A stretch of 64,000 nt of DNA from Mycoplasmatota bacterium. GTDB lineage: Bacteria > Bacillota_I > Bacilli_A > Acholeplasmatales > Acholeplasmataceae. The stretch is from the NCBI GenBank assembly GCA_018622495.1, contig CP076021.1, forward strand, positions 434,001-498,000, given 5' to 3'. Of this stretch, positions 18,427 through 28,042 are shown in pieces; the first letter of the stretch is position 1; each line of letters starts with the position of its first letter. The translations under genes and the position numbers were made by a program. A model generated the notes under the pieces. That model was given only the letters and a program-made list of their open reading frames with translations. It was not told where the DNA came from and made no database searches.

Positions 18427-19616
18427 TTAGAAAATTAAAAATTAAGTTTTTTATTAATGCGATGATTGCATTTATTGTTGCGATGGTCGCGTTAGTTGTT
18501 ATACTTAATCTTTTTATTAATTTAAGATTTACTGAAACACTTGACTTCAATTTAGATAAAACATTAGAAATAGAATTATCATTAAGTGATGAAGAACCCG
18601 ATGACGATCTTGTTTTTAGAGGATTTAGAGAAAGAATTTTCATTGTATATTATAACGAAACAGAAGGTATTACAGAAACAAAGATATCGATGCCTAATGT
18701 TATCTCTGAAGCAGAAGCAAATGCATATGCACTTGATGCACTAGAGACGGATAATACACGTGGATGGGAAGATGGATATCGTTATCTTATAGGTTATGAT
18801 GGTGATGATCAAATTATTGTTTTTATTGATGGTGATTTTTTCCTTTATGCGATTACTTCATTTCGTAATGTTTCAATGATTGCACTTGCTGTAACCATTG
18901 TTTTAGTTGCAGTATTTCTATATTTTGGATCAAAGAAAGCTATTCAGCCTGTTGTTGAAAGTCATGAAAAACAAAAACAATTCATGACTGATGCCTCTCA
19001 TGAACTTAAAACACCTATTACAGTCATTTCTGCAAATACTGAAATACTAAAAATGAATGATCCTGAAAATGAATGGTTAGAAAGTATTTCTAAACAAACA
19101 AAAACACTTACTGCTTTAATACAGCATATTATTAAAATGTCAAAATTAAGCGAAAATGAACAACTAGCAATCAAAGAAGATATTAATTTCAAATCGATGG
19201 TAGAAGATGTTATTAGTGATTTTGTAGGACTTTTAAATCAACATCATATGAAAATGATATTGGATATTAAAGAAGATGTGATGATTCAAGCAGAAAAACA
19301 AAGTATGAAAGAAGTCTTGAAGATACTTGTGGATAATGCTATAAAATATGGAAATAATCATAGTGATATAACGATTAAAATTGAAAAACGAAAGAAAACA
19401 CATATATTCATATCAAATGATTATGAACATGTTGATGACATCGATTTTCATGCATTATTTAATCGCTTTTATAGAGCGGACCGATCACGTGCTTCAGATG
19501 GTAGCTTTGGACTAGGATTATCGATTGCTGCAGCAATTATAGATAATCATCAAGGACAAATTAAAGCATATAAACATCAATCAAATCAAATCATGATAGA
19601 AATGATTTTACCGTAA
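18423..19616 (+). CDS. Sensor histidine kinase
   Basis: A 397-residue membrane kinase: N-terminal membrane segment (about 12-35), an extracytoplasmic domain of about 110 residues, a second membrane segment (ALAVTIVLVAVFLYFGSK), then dimerisation/H-box (DASHELKTPITVIS), N-box (ILVDNAIKYGN) and G-box (SFGLGLSIAAAI). It phosphorylates the regulator encoded just upstream; the genes overlap by four bases. No HAMP domain is evident between the second membrane segment and the H-box. The signal is unknown. A terminator separates it from the exporter gene. Confidence 0.93.
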   Translation: MIRKLKIKFFINAMIAFIVAMVALVVILNLFINLRFTETLDFNLDKTLEIELSLSDEEPDDDLVFRGFRERIFIVYYNETEGITETKISMPNVISEAEANAYALDALETDNTRGWEDGYRYLIGYDGDDQIIVFIDGDFFLYAITSFRNVSMIALAVTIVLVAVFLYFGSKKAIQPVVESHEKQKQFMTDASHELKTPITVISANTEILKMNDPENEWLESISKQTKTLTALIQHIIKMSKLSENEQLAIKEDINFKSMVEDVISDFVGLLNQHHMKMILDIKEDVMIQAEKQSMKEVLKILVDNAIKYGNNHSDITIKIEKRKKTHIFISNDYEHVDDIDFHALFNRFYRADRSRASDGSFGLGLSIAAAIIDNHQGQIKAYKHQSNQIMIEMILP

Positions 19617-19622
19617 ATAACT

Positions 19623-19663
19623 AATCACACAATATGAATTATCTAATATTGTGTGATTTTTTT
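19623..19663 (+). terminator. Terminator after the histidine kinase
   Basis: AATCACACAATA (19623-19634) pairs with TATTGTGTGATT (19647-19658), followed by T residues. The exporter gene therefore has its own promoter. Confidence 0.8.
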
Positions 19664-19666
19664 AAT

Positions 19667-19699
19667 TTTAAGGTTACTTTAAGGGTGTTTTCATATAAT
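19667..19699 (+). promoter_or_regulatory. Promoter of the MacB-like gene with a direct repeat
   Basis: TATAAT at 19694-19699 is preceded by two copies of TTTAAGG (19667-19673 and 19678-19684) exactly 11 bases apart. OmpR/PhoB-type regulators bind direct repeats with about this period beside the -35 region, so the adjacent response regulator is the natural candidate. Confidence 0.5.
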
Positions 19700-19732
19700 G
19701 AGTGCAAACAATCATTATCCAAGGAGATATCT

Positions 19733-21607
19733 ATGGCAGTATTATTAAGAATGGCAAATATTGAAAAAAGTTATTATATAACAAAAAAACAGAAACAAGA
19801 TGTTTTAAAAGGTGTTAACGCAGAATTTGATAGAGGTGAATTTGTTGCACTATTAGGTGAATCTGGTTGTGGGAAATCCACATTAATAAATATTTTAGGG
19901 GGCCTTGATAGCGAATATACAGGAAGCGTTGTCGTTAAAGGACAGTTTTTAAGAGATTATAATCAAAAAGAAATGGATGATTATAGAAAAAAACGTGTTG
20001 GATTAATATTTCAAAATTATAATCTAATTAACCATATGACAATATTAGAAAATGTTGAAATATCTATGCAAATGAGTGATATTGATGAAAAAGTTAGAAA
20101 GCAACGTGCAATGGATTTATTAGAACTTGTCGGTTTATTGGATCATGCAAAAAAACTTCCAACTCAACTTTCAGGTGGACAAAAACAAAGAGTTGCAATT
20201 GCAAGATCACTTGCAAATAACCCATCAATTATTTTAGCAGATGAACCAACCGGAGCACTTGATAAGGAATCAGAAGATATTATTTTAAACATATTAAAGA
20301 AGATTGTTGAATCTGGTAAATTAGTCATTATAGTGACACATAGTCAAGTCGTCGCAAACCAATGTAGTCGTATTGTTAAAATTGAAGATGGTAAAATTAT
20401 TTCAAATGAATCTAAATATACAATTAAAAATAAAAGCAAATATGAAAAAGTTATCATGCCAAAACCAATTAAAACAAAAGATTTATCGAAACTCTCATTA
20501 AGAAATCTTATTCAAACTAAAAGTAGAAGTTTATTAGTCGCTATTGGTATGTCAATAGGTATTGCTGCAGTTGTGCTCATTATGTCATTAGGTCATGGGT
20601 TAGAAAATTATGTTCAAGAAGTTTATGCGGATAATCTTCAGTCGACTCAAATTACCGTATCACAAGATGATTATGATGATTTTTCTTCTACTAAAGTCAC
20701 GACAATTGATGATTTAGAAGGTGTTGTGGATGTCATTGAATCAACAGTTATTACGACATCTACATATACCTATGATAGTTTAGAAGATGATGTTGCTAAA
20801 TTATCTGCTTATTATGATGACTATTATCCATCTTTATTGTATGGCGTAATTGGTGATGAAGGTACTGTTATTATCAATGAATCTTTTGCAACTGAATTAT
20901 CTGATGAAAGTATGCTGGCAGTTATTGGTACTGACCTATCATTTACATACGGTACAAAAACATATACATTTACTATTACTGGTATTTATGATGACCAATC
21001 AGATGGTAGTGCAAAAAATAATGCATTTATTGATGAAGATGATTTAAATGTATATGTTGATGCTTATGATTTAGATACAAATGTATTATATATTACACTC
21101 TCAGATATTACATACATTAGTACAGTATTAGATGATTTAGAAGCATTAGGATATGATACATATCAAGATGACAGTTCAGCAGAAACAGTTTTAAATTATA
21201 TTGAGTTAGGTACAAAAGTATTGACCGGTGTTGGTGCTATATCTATGGTTGTTGCTGCAATTATGATATTCATTGTACTTTATATAAGTATTGTAGAAAG
21301 AACGAAGGAAATTGGCATTTTGCGTGCAATTGGTGCTCAAAAAAGAGATATAAGAAGAATGTTTATATTTGAAGCTGCTATGCTTGGTGTCGCAGGCGGT
21401 GTCATAGGCATTATATTTACGATTATTGTTACAGTAGCAACTAACAGTATTACAAGTTTTTCACTAGAAACAACACTTATTAGTTATCATATAGGATATT
21501 ATCTCTTAGGTTTAAGTTTGAGTGTATTTGTTAGTGTATTAGCTGGTATTTCCCCCTCAATAAAAGCTGCAGATCTTGATCCTGTTGAAGCATTAAGATA
21601 TGAGTAA
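19733..21607 (+). CDS. MacB-like ABC transporter, ATPase fused to permease
   Basis: A 624-residue fusion. The ATPase is N-terminal (Walker A GESGCGKST, signature LSGGQKQR, Walker B ILADEPTGALD). It is followed by a membrane segment near residue 280 (SLLVAIGMSIGIAAVVLI), a large extracytoplasmic domain and three C-terminal membrane segments with the FtsX/MacB motif REAIG-like ERTKEIGILRAIGA. Such mechanotransmission transporters move peptides or lipids out of the membrane. The ATG 19733 is chosen because AAGGAG (19721-19726) precedes it; the frame extends 33 codons upstream without support. It lies beside a two-component system and before a membrane protein gene that probably belongs to it. 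Confidence 0.88.
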   Translation: MAVLLRMANIEKSYYITKKQKQDVLKGVNAEFDRGEFVALLGESGCGKSTLINILGGLDSEYTGSVVVKGQFLRDYNQKEMDDYRKKRVGLIFQNYNLINHMTILENVEISMQMSDIDEKVRKQRAMDLLELVGLLDHAKKLPTQLSGGQKQRVAIARSLANNPSIILADEPTGALDKESEDIILNILKKIVESGKLVIIVTHSQVVANQCSRIVKIEDGKIISNESKYTIKNKSKYEKVIMPKPIKTKDLSKLSLRNLIQTKSRSLLVAIGMSIGIAAVVLIMSLGHGLENYVQEVYADNLQSTQITVSQDDYDDFSSTKVTTIDDLEGVVDVIESTVITTSTYTYDSLEDDVAKLSAYYDDYYPSLLYGVIGDEGTVIINESFATELSDESMLAVIGTDLSFTYGTKTYTFTITGIYDDQSDGSAKNNAFIDEDDLNVYVDAYDLDTNVLYITLSDITYISTVLDDLEALGYDTYQDDSSAETVLNYIELGTKVLTGVGAISMVVAAIMIFIVLYISIVERTKEIGILRAIGAQKRDIRRMFIFEAAMLGVAGGVIGIIFTIIVTVATNSITSFSLETTLISYHIGYYLLGLSLSVFVSVLAGISPSIKAADLDPVEALRYE

Positions 21608-21619
21608 GGATGATGCTCT

Positions 21620-22461
21620 ATGGGACAAAGATTAACTAAAAGACAGATTGCACAAAAAAAGAAGCAAAAAAAGCACGCAAAATTCGCCAATTAGAAAACA
21701 TGGATGCAAAAGGCATCAGTAGAAAAAAATGGAAATTCACTTATTCACCCAATAGATTTATTAAAATTAAAGCTATACTTATTCTTTTAATACCGTTAGT
21801 TTATATGCTATACTCACCTTTATTATTTATCGTAATGTTACTCTATGTAGGATTATTTTATTTAGCAATAGGTACAGAGCGATCCATGAATAAAAGTGTA
21901 ATCAAATCAAATCATATAAAAATACCAAAATATGATAGCGCGATTGCTTTATTACTTGTTGTTATCGCTTTGTTAGGCTCAATATTTGGTGTTAGTAATG
22001 GCCGGATAGGAAGATTTTCTAATACTATTTGGTCGAAAATAACAACAAGTATGACAAACTTTGGTTCATTGTTAACAGGGCAAAGAACTTTATTTGGAAG
22101 TAACCGAGGATTTGGTTTTGGTACTGCACCTAAACCTCCGGATGGATTTGTAGCAAATGCTTCTGAATTGAGCGAAAATATGGGTGATATGCCACGTGGT
22201 GGCGGAGGTCGTCCTGACTTTGATATTGATATAACGAATATCCCTATAGAGTTTATGTTTTCACAAATATTATCTACCGTTCAAACAGCATTAATATTTT
22301 TAGTAGTAGGTGTAGGTATATTTTCACTATGGATCACATATAAAAAAATGAAAAAATTTGAAATAGAAATAAATGAGATAGTTCTTGATGGTGATATACA
22401 CTTAATTACTGATGAGCATATCGATAAAATTATTTCATTTGGAGAAGATGAAATAATCTAA
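21620..22461 (+). pseudogene. Membrane protein with a frameshift in an A7 run
   Basis: An ATG at 21620, 12 bases after the MacB-like gene with AAGGATG upstream, opens a Lys/Arg-rich frame (MGQRLTKRQIAQKKK) that ends in TAG at 21691-21693. One base added in the A7 run at 21654-21660 would join it to the frame ending at 22461, giving a 280-residue protein continuing KKARKIRQLENMDAKG. The body has two membrane segments (about 37-75), one near 95, a Gly/Pro-rich outer segment (GFGFGTAPKPPDGF, PRGGGGRPDF) and a last membrane helix. No family recognised; operon position suggests an accessory of the exporter. The lesion may be a homopolymer read error. Confidence 0.65.
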
Positions 22462-22542
22462 CAATAATTAAATGGTTATTAGGCATTGTTACATTTTTAT
22501 ATTATAATGGAAATATATAAAATCACAAAAGGTGGATGTCAT

Positions 22543-24207
22543 ATGTTTAAGCAAAAAAGTTTCAAACCATATATCACAATATTTCTTGTGGCTATTATGA
22601 TAATCTTTTTTGCTTTTTTCTTTGGGTCAAAAAGCAATCAAAATCTTAATATTATAAATAAAAACTATGCTGAACTAGATAGAGGTTGGTATACAATTGT
22701 TGATGGTCAAAGAGAAAGTGTTTTAGAATTACCTGACAATGTTGAAACTGGTGATGATGGCTGGATAACTATATATAATGATCTTGGAAGACCATTTGAG
22801 CATAAACAAAATTTGCTGATTAGAAGTTCTTTACAAGATGTGATCATATATATAGACGGTGTAGAAATATATCGTCATTTAAAAGAAGATGATTTAGATA
22901 TTTTACCTTATGCAAGCCTATGGCATATCATTGAATTAGAGCCACATTTAGAGGATTCTACAATTACCATTAAATTGTATTCCCCATATCAAAGTTTCGA
23001 AAATACTGTAAATGAAGTATATTTCGGTGCTGAAGGAGATTTATACATATATTTATTTAATACATTTGGATATCGTTTAGTTATAGGTATATTTATTTTA
23101 TTATCTGGTATTATAGTTCTAATTATTAATAAGTTTTTAGATAAAGAACACTCAAATGGTCGGATATATTTAGCAACTTCAGTGATTATTATTTCACTTT
23201 GGATTATTAGCGAATCAAGGATATTACAATTGATTATCCCTAATCAATTTATTTTAGGAAGCTTACCTTATCTTATGGTTGCACTGATGGGCATACCTAT
23301 AGCCCATTATGTAAAAGATTATATTTCAATACAGTATAAAAAAGTATATTTCGGATTCTTAACTTATTATAAAATACAGTTTGTAGCTGTGATTCTTTTA
23401 CAACTTTTTGGTATCATGGCATATTTCCAATCAGCTACGATTGTTCAAATATCAATTCTTATTGGTGTTTTTACAGTTGCCATACTATCATTTATTGAAT
23501 ATTATAAGTATCAAAATAAGAAAGCTAGAGTATTTTTAAATCATTTCATGGTGATTTTCATCTTTGCTTTAGTTGAAATAACAAACTTTATGTTAAATGG
23601 CTTTTCTCATACATCCATGTATGGATTATTTATTCTGACATTATATGTCATATATTTAATTGTTAGATATATTATGCAAATTAGTGAGAGATTTAAATTA
23701 AGCTATAAATTAGAACTTACGAGTGAATTGATCTATATTGATACATTGACTGGTGGTAAGAATAGAAATGCTTTTGAAATAGATATTGAAAAAGCATTTA
23801 ATGATCCATATATTAATCACGAATTACGCATTGTGATGTTTGATTTTGACAATTTTAAAGAAATTAACGATTCATTTGGGCATGTCGAAGGTGATGAAGC
23901 ATTAAAAACTGGCTTCACACTAATAAAAACTGTTTTTGAACCATTCGGTAAATGCTATCGTATTGGTGGAGATGAATTTGCATGTATTTTAGAAACAAAA
24001 GATAAAGAAATATATGATGAATGTTTAGAAGAATTGAATGTTGGATTAGACAATGTTTCAAATGAAGAAAAATATGAATTACTTATTTCTGCAGGTTCAT
24101 GTGTATTTGAAAAAGATAAATTTGAAAAGCCAAGTGATATGTTAAGAGTAGCTGATCAATTGATGTATCAAAATAAAAATAAGAAACAAAAGAAGGATAG
24201 TAATTAG
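22543..24207 (+). CDS. Membrane-bound diguanylate cyclase (GGDEF)
   Basis: A 554-residue protein: an N-terminal membrane anchor, an outer beta-sandwich domain of about 150 residues (GWYTIVDGQRESVLELP...), seven predicted membrane helices (about 175-385; 7TMR-DISM-like arrangement), then a GGDEF domain. The active motif is intact (YRIGGDEFACIL), and DTLTGGKNRNAFE starts the domain. It would make cyclic di-GMP in response to an external signal. No RxxD inhibitory site precedes the motif. The ATG 22543 is chosen because AAAGGTGG lies just upstream; the frame extends further without support. No EAL or PilZ gene is in the window. Confidence 0.85.
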   Translation: MFKQKSFKPYITIFLVAIMIIFFAFFFGSKSNQNLNIINKNYAELDRGWYTIVDGQRESVLELPDNVETGDDGWITIYNDLGRPFEHKQNLLIRSSLQDVIIYIDGVEIYRHLKEDDLDILPYASLWHIIELEPHLEDSTITIKLYSPYQSFENTVNEVYFGAEGDLYIYLFNTFGYRLVIGIFILLSGIIVLIINKFLDKEHSNGRIYLATSVIIISLWIISESRILQLIIPNQFILGSLPYLMVALMGIPIAHYVKDYISIQYKKVYFGFLTYYKIQFVAVILLQLFGIMAYFQSATIVQISILIGVFTVAILSFIEYYKYQNKKARVFLNHFMVIFIFALVEITNFMLNGFSHTSMYGLFILTLYVIYLIVRYIMQISERFKLSYKLELTSELIYIDTLTGGKNRNAFEIDIEKAFNDPYINHELRIVMFDFDNFKEINDSFGHVEGDEALKTGFTLIKTVFEPFGKCYRIGGDEFACILETKDKEIYDECLEELNVGLDNVSNEEKYELLISAGSCVFEKDKFEKPSDMLRVADQLMYQNKNKKQKKDSN

Positions 24208-24262
24208 ACGATAGACAAAAGCTAAATAAAAAAAATTATTAGATTAAGTTAATACGCATATG

Positions 24263-24298
24263 AGATGGTTGCTTTTTAGAAAAGTAACCATCTTTTTT
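24263..24298 (+). terminator. Terminator after the GGDEF gene
   Basis: AGATGGTT (24263-24270) pairs with AACCATCT (24286-24293); GCTTTT and AAAAGT extend the stem inwards, and six T follow. Confidence 0.8.
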
Positions 24299-24499
24299 AT
24301 GTTGATCATTGATAAACATAAAATTCTTACATAATAGGACATATATGCCCTAGTTTTTATGATATTTTGGTGCTATGATAAATAATATAGAAGAGATTTT
24401 GATATTTATCACTTAAAATAAAGCAACAATCAAACTATTGTTATGTTTTTATTTACTTTTGATTATTTAATAATTCTATCAAGATAAAGTATTGAAGCT

Positions 24500-24598
24500 C
24501 TTTGGGCTATAGAATTTATATATATTTAGCCAGTTCGTTTAAAGATAGAAAAAATTTCTAATAAATTAATTGGGGGAACCAATTCTTTCAATCATTGA
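24500..24598 (+). promoter_or_regulatory. Structured leader before the broken lipoprotein gene
   Basis: The 407-base gap 24208-24614 has no gene. Its last 100 bases can form three consecutive hairpins: GGCTA with TAGCC, TAGAAA with TTTCTA (loop AAA), and AATTGG with CCAATT (loop GGGAA). The string GGGGGAACCAA recalls part of the c-di-AMP (ydaO) riboswitch, but the rest of that motif could not be matched. A structured 5' leader is likely; its class is open. Confidence 0.3.
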
Positions 24599-24614
24599 AC
24601 ATGGAGGGAAATAA

Positions 24615-25463
24615 ATGAAAAAAAGAATACTTATTTTATTGGTTTTAAGTTTATTGATGCTTTCTGGGTGCAGTAGCACAATATGAGATAAACAAGATGA
24701 AACATATATTAGAATGTTATCAGATTATGGTGATAGGATGCTTATTGAAAACGATGAAGGTTATATTTTAGGAACTATTACAACATATTATGCTTTTTAT
24801 ACTAATTCTTCAACACTTGTTGTTGAAAAGTCTACATTTACTACTTTAAAAGGTCAAATCGACACACAATATTCATACACTAAAGATTATGACAATGGTC
24901 AATTTATTTTTTTAGGAATTGATATTAAGGACGCTACATATATTAATCAAATTGATTTATCTACTAACGAAGGTGATTTTTATGTGAATACTGGTATTTC
25001 TAGTACTACTTTAGTACAAGAAAATAATGATTTTGATTTATCAGATATGAAAAACATATTTATAAGTTCAATTTTAGATGAAGAACAAATGATAAATTTT
25101 AAAATATCAAACATAGCTGAATCAATTGAAATTAAAAATATAACCTTATTCAATAATGGTTTACCAGAGGAAACTGCCATTAACGAAATCTATATGAATG
25201 GTGATGAAATAAATTTTGATTCAAATACATATTTATATAGTGATAAAGATATAGATATAAATATTAAATTAAATAATTATTATCTAGGAAATTATTCGTT
25301 TAAAATACTATATGAAAAAGATGGGAACATTAATGAAGTAACAACAAATCCAATAAGAATATCTTTAGATGTTCCTAGAAGTCTATCGTCTGAAACAGTA
25401 AAACAATATGTTGATAGTTTATTGGAAGATGAGTTATTAAATGAGTTACAAAAGATAGATTAA
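24615..25463 (+). pseudogene. Lipoprotein gene with an in-frame TGA at codon 24
   Basis: The ATG at 24615 has GGAGGG upstream and opens a lipoprotein signal ending in LSGC (Cys19). TGA at 24684-24686 then interrupts it five residues after the lipidated cysteine. The same frame continues to 25463 (DKQDETYIRMLSDYGDRM...), giving 282 residues if read through. The body is acidic and beta-rich with no recognised domain; the last 40 residues are helical. The stop could be a point mutation, a base error or recoded TGA. A second gene here, rplJ, shows the same kind of lesion, whereas other genes in the window use TGA as a normal stop. Confidence 0.6.
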
Positions 25464-26064
25464 TTATTAATATATAACAAAGCGTTTTATAATAAGATAT
25501 TTTTATAGAGATGGGTTTATTGCTTTTCAATAATAGTTAATATATTGATAAATGTAATCCATCGAGAGGTCCATAAGAGGTCATTAAGCTATGAGTGATT
25601 GCACTTTTTTAATTTTACAAATAAAGTTTATTATTTTATAAAAATGTAAAAGATGCTTATATCAATAAGCATTTTTTATTAAAATTTTTTGCTATACAAA
25701 AAACGTGGTTAACATTAGATTCAAGATGTTAAGAAGATCTATTTAATTTTTTTTAAAGAGTTTTTTATCTAACAAGTATATTGAGTTCATCAATATGATA
25801 TGATGTTAGTATATAGAGTTTTAATTTATTTTGATTTTTAAAAAGAAAAATACATAGAAATGATCAATTAATCTAGTATCCAACACAAAATCGTATTCAA
25901 TTAAAATCGCAACTATAGCTTTTTGAATAAGTCAAAGATTTTAAGAAGTATAAATAGTTTGTCAAATCATCATAAATCTATGATAATATAGTCCGATATT
26001 AAATCATAAAAGAAGGAGATCAAATATTTATATGAGGACTACATATATATATTAGAATAAAAAT
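25464..26064. other. 601-base AT-rich gap without a gene
   Basis: Apart from the terminator at 25653-25680 and a ribosome-binding-site-like AAGGAG at 26013-26018, no coding frame, RNA gene or repeat was recognised. Short TTTT/AAAA tracts dominate. It may be decayed sequence. Confidence 0.5.
25653..25680 (+). terminator. Terminator downstream of the broken lipoprotein gene
   Basis: ATGCTTAT (25653-25660) pairs perfectly with ATAAGCAT (25665-25672) around ATCA, followed by a T run. It lies about 190 bases after the preceding stop codon. Confidence 0.7.
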
Positions 26065-26463
26065 ATGCAAAAACAAGTTAAAATGAAGTTGAGAGCATAC
26101 ACTGTTGATAAAATGTCGTTTATGCTTAATAAACAATTTCGTGCTGAACCAGGACAAAAAGTCCAAATTAAACCAATATTTAACCGTGAAATAACAAAAG
26201 TTAATGCGCAAAGATTTGTCAATACTGTGAGTGTTTCACTGACAAACATTGAGCAAGATACACCATTTTATTTAGATGTTCAGATTTACGGTGTATTTGA
26301 TGTTGAAGATTGGGAAGATCCTCAAACAAATAAGTTTGTGATCAAAAATGCAACTGATGTCTTATATCCTTATTTAAGAACGATTGTTACAACGTTAACT
26401 GCAAATGGTCATGTTCCACCTTATGTGTTACCGATGGCAAATGTAGACGCTATATTTCATTAA
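26065..26463 (+). CDS. SecB-like chaperone domain protein
   Basis: A 132-residue protein resembling the SecB export-chaperone fold: N-terminal LRAYTVDKMSFMLNKQF, and the conserved end LYPYLRTIVTTLTANGHVPPYVLPMANVDAI, which matches the C-terminal SecB pattern (YxRxxxxxLxxxGxxPPxxLPPVNFDAL). It may act on exported or aggregation-prone proteins, or in a toxin-antitoxin-chaperone setting, but no partner is adjacent. The start is uncertain: no good ribosome binding site precedes 26065. An in-frame ATG at 26032 with AAGGAG upstream is cut off by TAG at 26053. Family moderately sure. Confidence 0.65.
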   Translation: MQKQVKMKLRAYTVDKMSFMLNKQFRAEPGQKVQIKPIFNREITKVNAQRFVNTVSVSLTNIEQDTPFYLDVQIYGVFDVEDWEDPQTNKFVIKNATDVLYPYLRTIVTTLTANGHVPPYVLPMANVDAIFH

Positions 26464-26467
26464 TAGA

Positions 26468-26500
26468 AAAGGCACGCCAATGAGCGTGCCTTTCTTTAGG
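26468..26500. terminator. Bidirectional terminator between secB-like and protease genes
   Basis: AAAGGCACGC pairs with GCGTGCCTTT around a short loop (CAATGA). It serves both convergent genes. Confidence 0.85.
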
Positions 26501-26523
26501 AGAGAGAGAGAAAAATATCTGTT

Positions 26524-27444
26524 TCAAGATAAGGCTGTATAGTCAATATCTAGATTAAGTGTATCAATATAAGATGTGATTACATAACTTGGAATAGCAT
26601 AACCAATGTTTTCTGTATCATCAGTTACAATTTTAAATGAAACAATACCAATAACATAACCATATTTATTTAATAGTGGTCCGCCGGAGTTTCCAGGATT
26701 AACTGCTGTATCAGTTTGTATCGCTGAAGTAATAGTTCCATCTTCATTAAAATATCTAAGTGGTGCTGATACAATACCTGATGTTACCGATAGACCATAA
26801 CCGTTAGCATTACCTACAGCAATGACGGATTCACCGTAATAAAGCTTAATTGCATCATCAGTAAGATATGTATCATCATTTGGATCAGTTAAATCATAAA
26901 ATGAAAGATATTGAATATTTTCGATTTCAGTAGGATCAATCTTAATAACTGCAAGATCTAATGTTTGATCATATGAAATTATCTCAGCATCAAATGTTTC
27001 ACTTGAATCTGCATAATTAATAGTTATATCAATATCATCATAAGAGAAATCATTTAAACTTTCATAATCTTCTAGTGTAACCACATGAGCATTAGTCATC
27101 AAATAACCATCGTTATTGATAAAAAATGCAGTAGCAACTGATGTTACATTATCAGTAATGCTTTGAGATGATCCCCCACCAAAAGGATTAAACTGTGTTG
27201 CTGTATAACTATATTCAATATTGACAGTCACTTCAACAGTTGAAGCAAGAGCGATTGCTGAATTTACAATTGTTGAATTACCATCTTCAGATATATACTG
27301 ATCAAATTCATTTGTATCAAGACCGTATGTAACATCGATACTATCATCAGTAATTGTCGATATGGTTTCTGCTATTGCACTACATCCTACGAGTGATAAA
27401 GAAAGTAGAAGAGTAGTCGCAAGAATAAATAGTTTTCTTTTCAT
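26524..27444 (-). CDS. HtrA/DegP-type serine protease lipoprotein, no PDZ domain
   Basis: A 306-residue trypsin-fold protease with a lipoprotein signal (LSLVGC, Cys21). The catalytic triad can be placed: His in TNAHVVT, Asp in LDLAVIKID and Ser in GNSGGPLL. It ends about 50 residues after the serine motif, so the PDZ domain usual in HtrA proteins is missing. It probably degrades damaged proteins at the outer face of the membrane. Start ATG 27444 follows GAGGTG. It ends in TGA; reading past that would run through the terminator, which supports TGA as a stop here. Confidence 0.88.
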   Translation of the reverse strand: MKRKLFILATTLLLSLSLVGCSAIAETISTITDDSIDVTYGLDTNEFDQYISEDGNSTIVNSAIALASTVEVTVNIEYSYTATQFNPFGGGSSQSITDNVTSVATAFFINNDGYLMTNAHVVTLEDYESLNDFSYDDIDITINYADSSETFDAEIISYDQTLDLAVIKIDPTEIENIQYLSFYDLTDPNDDTYLTDDAIKLYYGESVIAVGNANGYGLSVTSGIVSAPLRYFNEDGTITSAIQTDTAVNPGNSGGPLLNKYGYVIGIVSFKIVTDDTENIGYAIPSYVITSYIDTLNLDIDYTALS

Positions 27445-27607
27445 AAGTCACCTCTATATATGTGTTTTTCTAACTATAGTATAAGTCTTATTTCTTATCA
27501 TGTCTATCTTTGTGAAAGATTTCATATATCTTGACAAATTTTCCCACGATTACCTTAATTAAACCTTAAAATGCTATAATATGTATAGATAGAATTGTGA
27601 GGTCATG

Positions 27608-28039
27608 ATGATAAAAAATATAAAACAAAATGAACAAGTTACACATGTGATTAAATTCACATTATTTTCTATTTCAGCTGGGGTCATTCAAGTCGCTAGT
27701 TTTTCTTTATTACATAGTGTTTTTAAAGTGATTTATTGGCCAGCTTATTTAATTGCATTAGTACTTTCTGTTTTGTGGAATTTCACATTAAATAGAAAAT
27801 TCACGTTTAAATCAGCAGCAAATATTCCTAAAGCGATGTTTAAAGTAGCTATTTACTACGCTTTTTTTACGCCACTATCTACATGGATTGGAGATTATTT
27901 GGTTGAAGATCAAGCATTTGCTGAATATTTTGTATTAGCTGGGACAATGATTATAAATTTTGTAACTGAGTTTATATATACAAAATACTTTGTTTATCAC
28001 AATGAGATTAATACAGCTACAGAAATTGTATCATCATAG
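27608..28039 (+). CDS. GtrA-family membrane protein
   Basis: A 143-residue protein with four hydrophobic segments and the GtrA-like pattern VIKFTLFSISAGVIQ at the start, WNFTLNRKFTFKS in the middle loop and EFIYTKYFVYH at the end. GtrA proteins are thought to help move lipid-linked sugars across membranes. ATG 27608 is preferred to 27605 for its spacing from GAGG (27599-27602). A -10-like TATAAT lies about 30 bases upstream. It is immediately followed by the htpG promoter. Confidence 0.8.
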   Translation: MIKNIKQNEQVTHVIKFTLFSISAGVIQVASFSLLHSVFKVIYWPAYLIALVLSVLWNFTLNRKFTFKSAANIPKAMFKVAIYYAFFTPLSTWIGDYLVEDQAFAEYFVLAGTMIINFVTEFIYTKYFVYHNEINTATEIVSS

Positions 28040-28042
28040 GAC

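Noticed and set aside
21700-22461. Start of the exporter-linked membrane protein at ATG 21700
   Set aside because: No ribosome binding site is present there, while ATG 21620 has one and its frame joins after one base in an A run.
24500-24598. c-di-AMP (ydaO) riboswitch
   Set aside because: Only the GGGGGAACC string fits; the other conserved parts could not be found, so it is listed as an unclassified leader.
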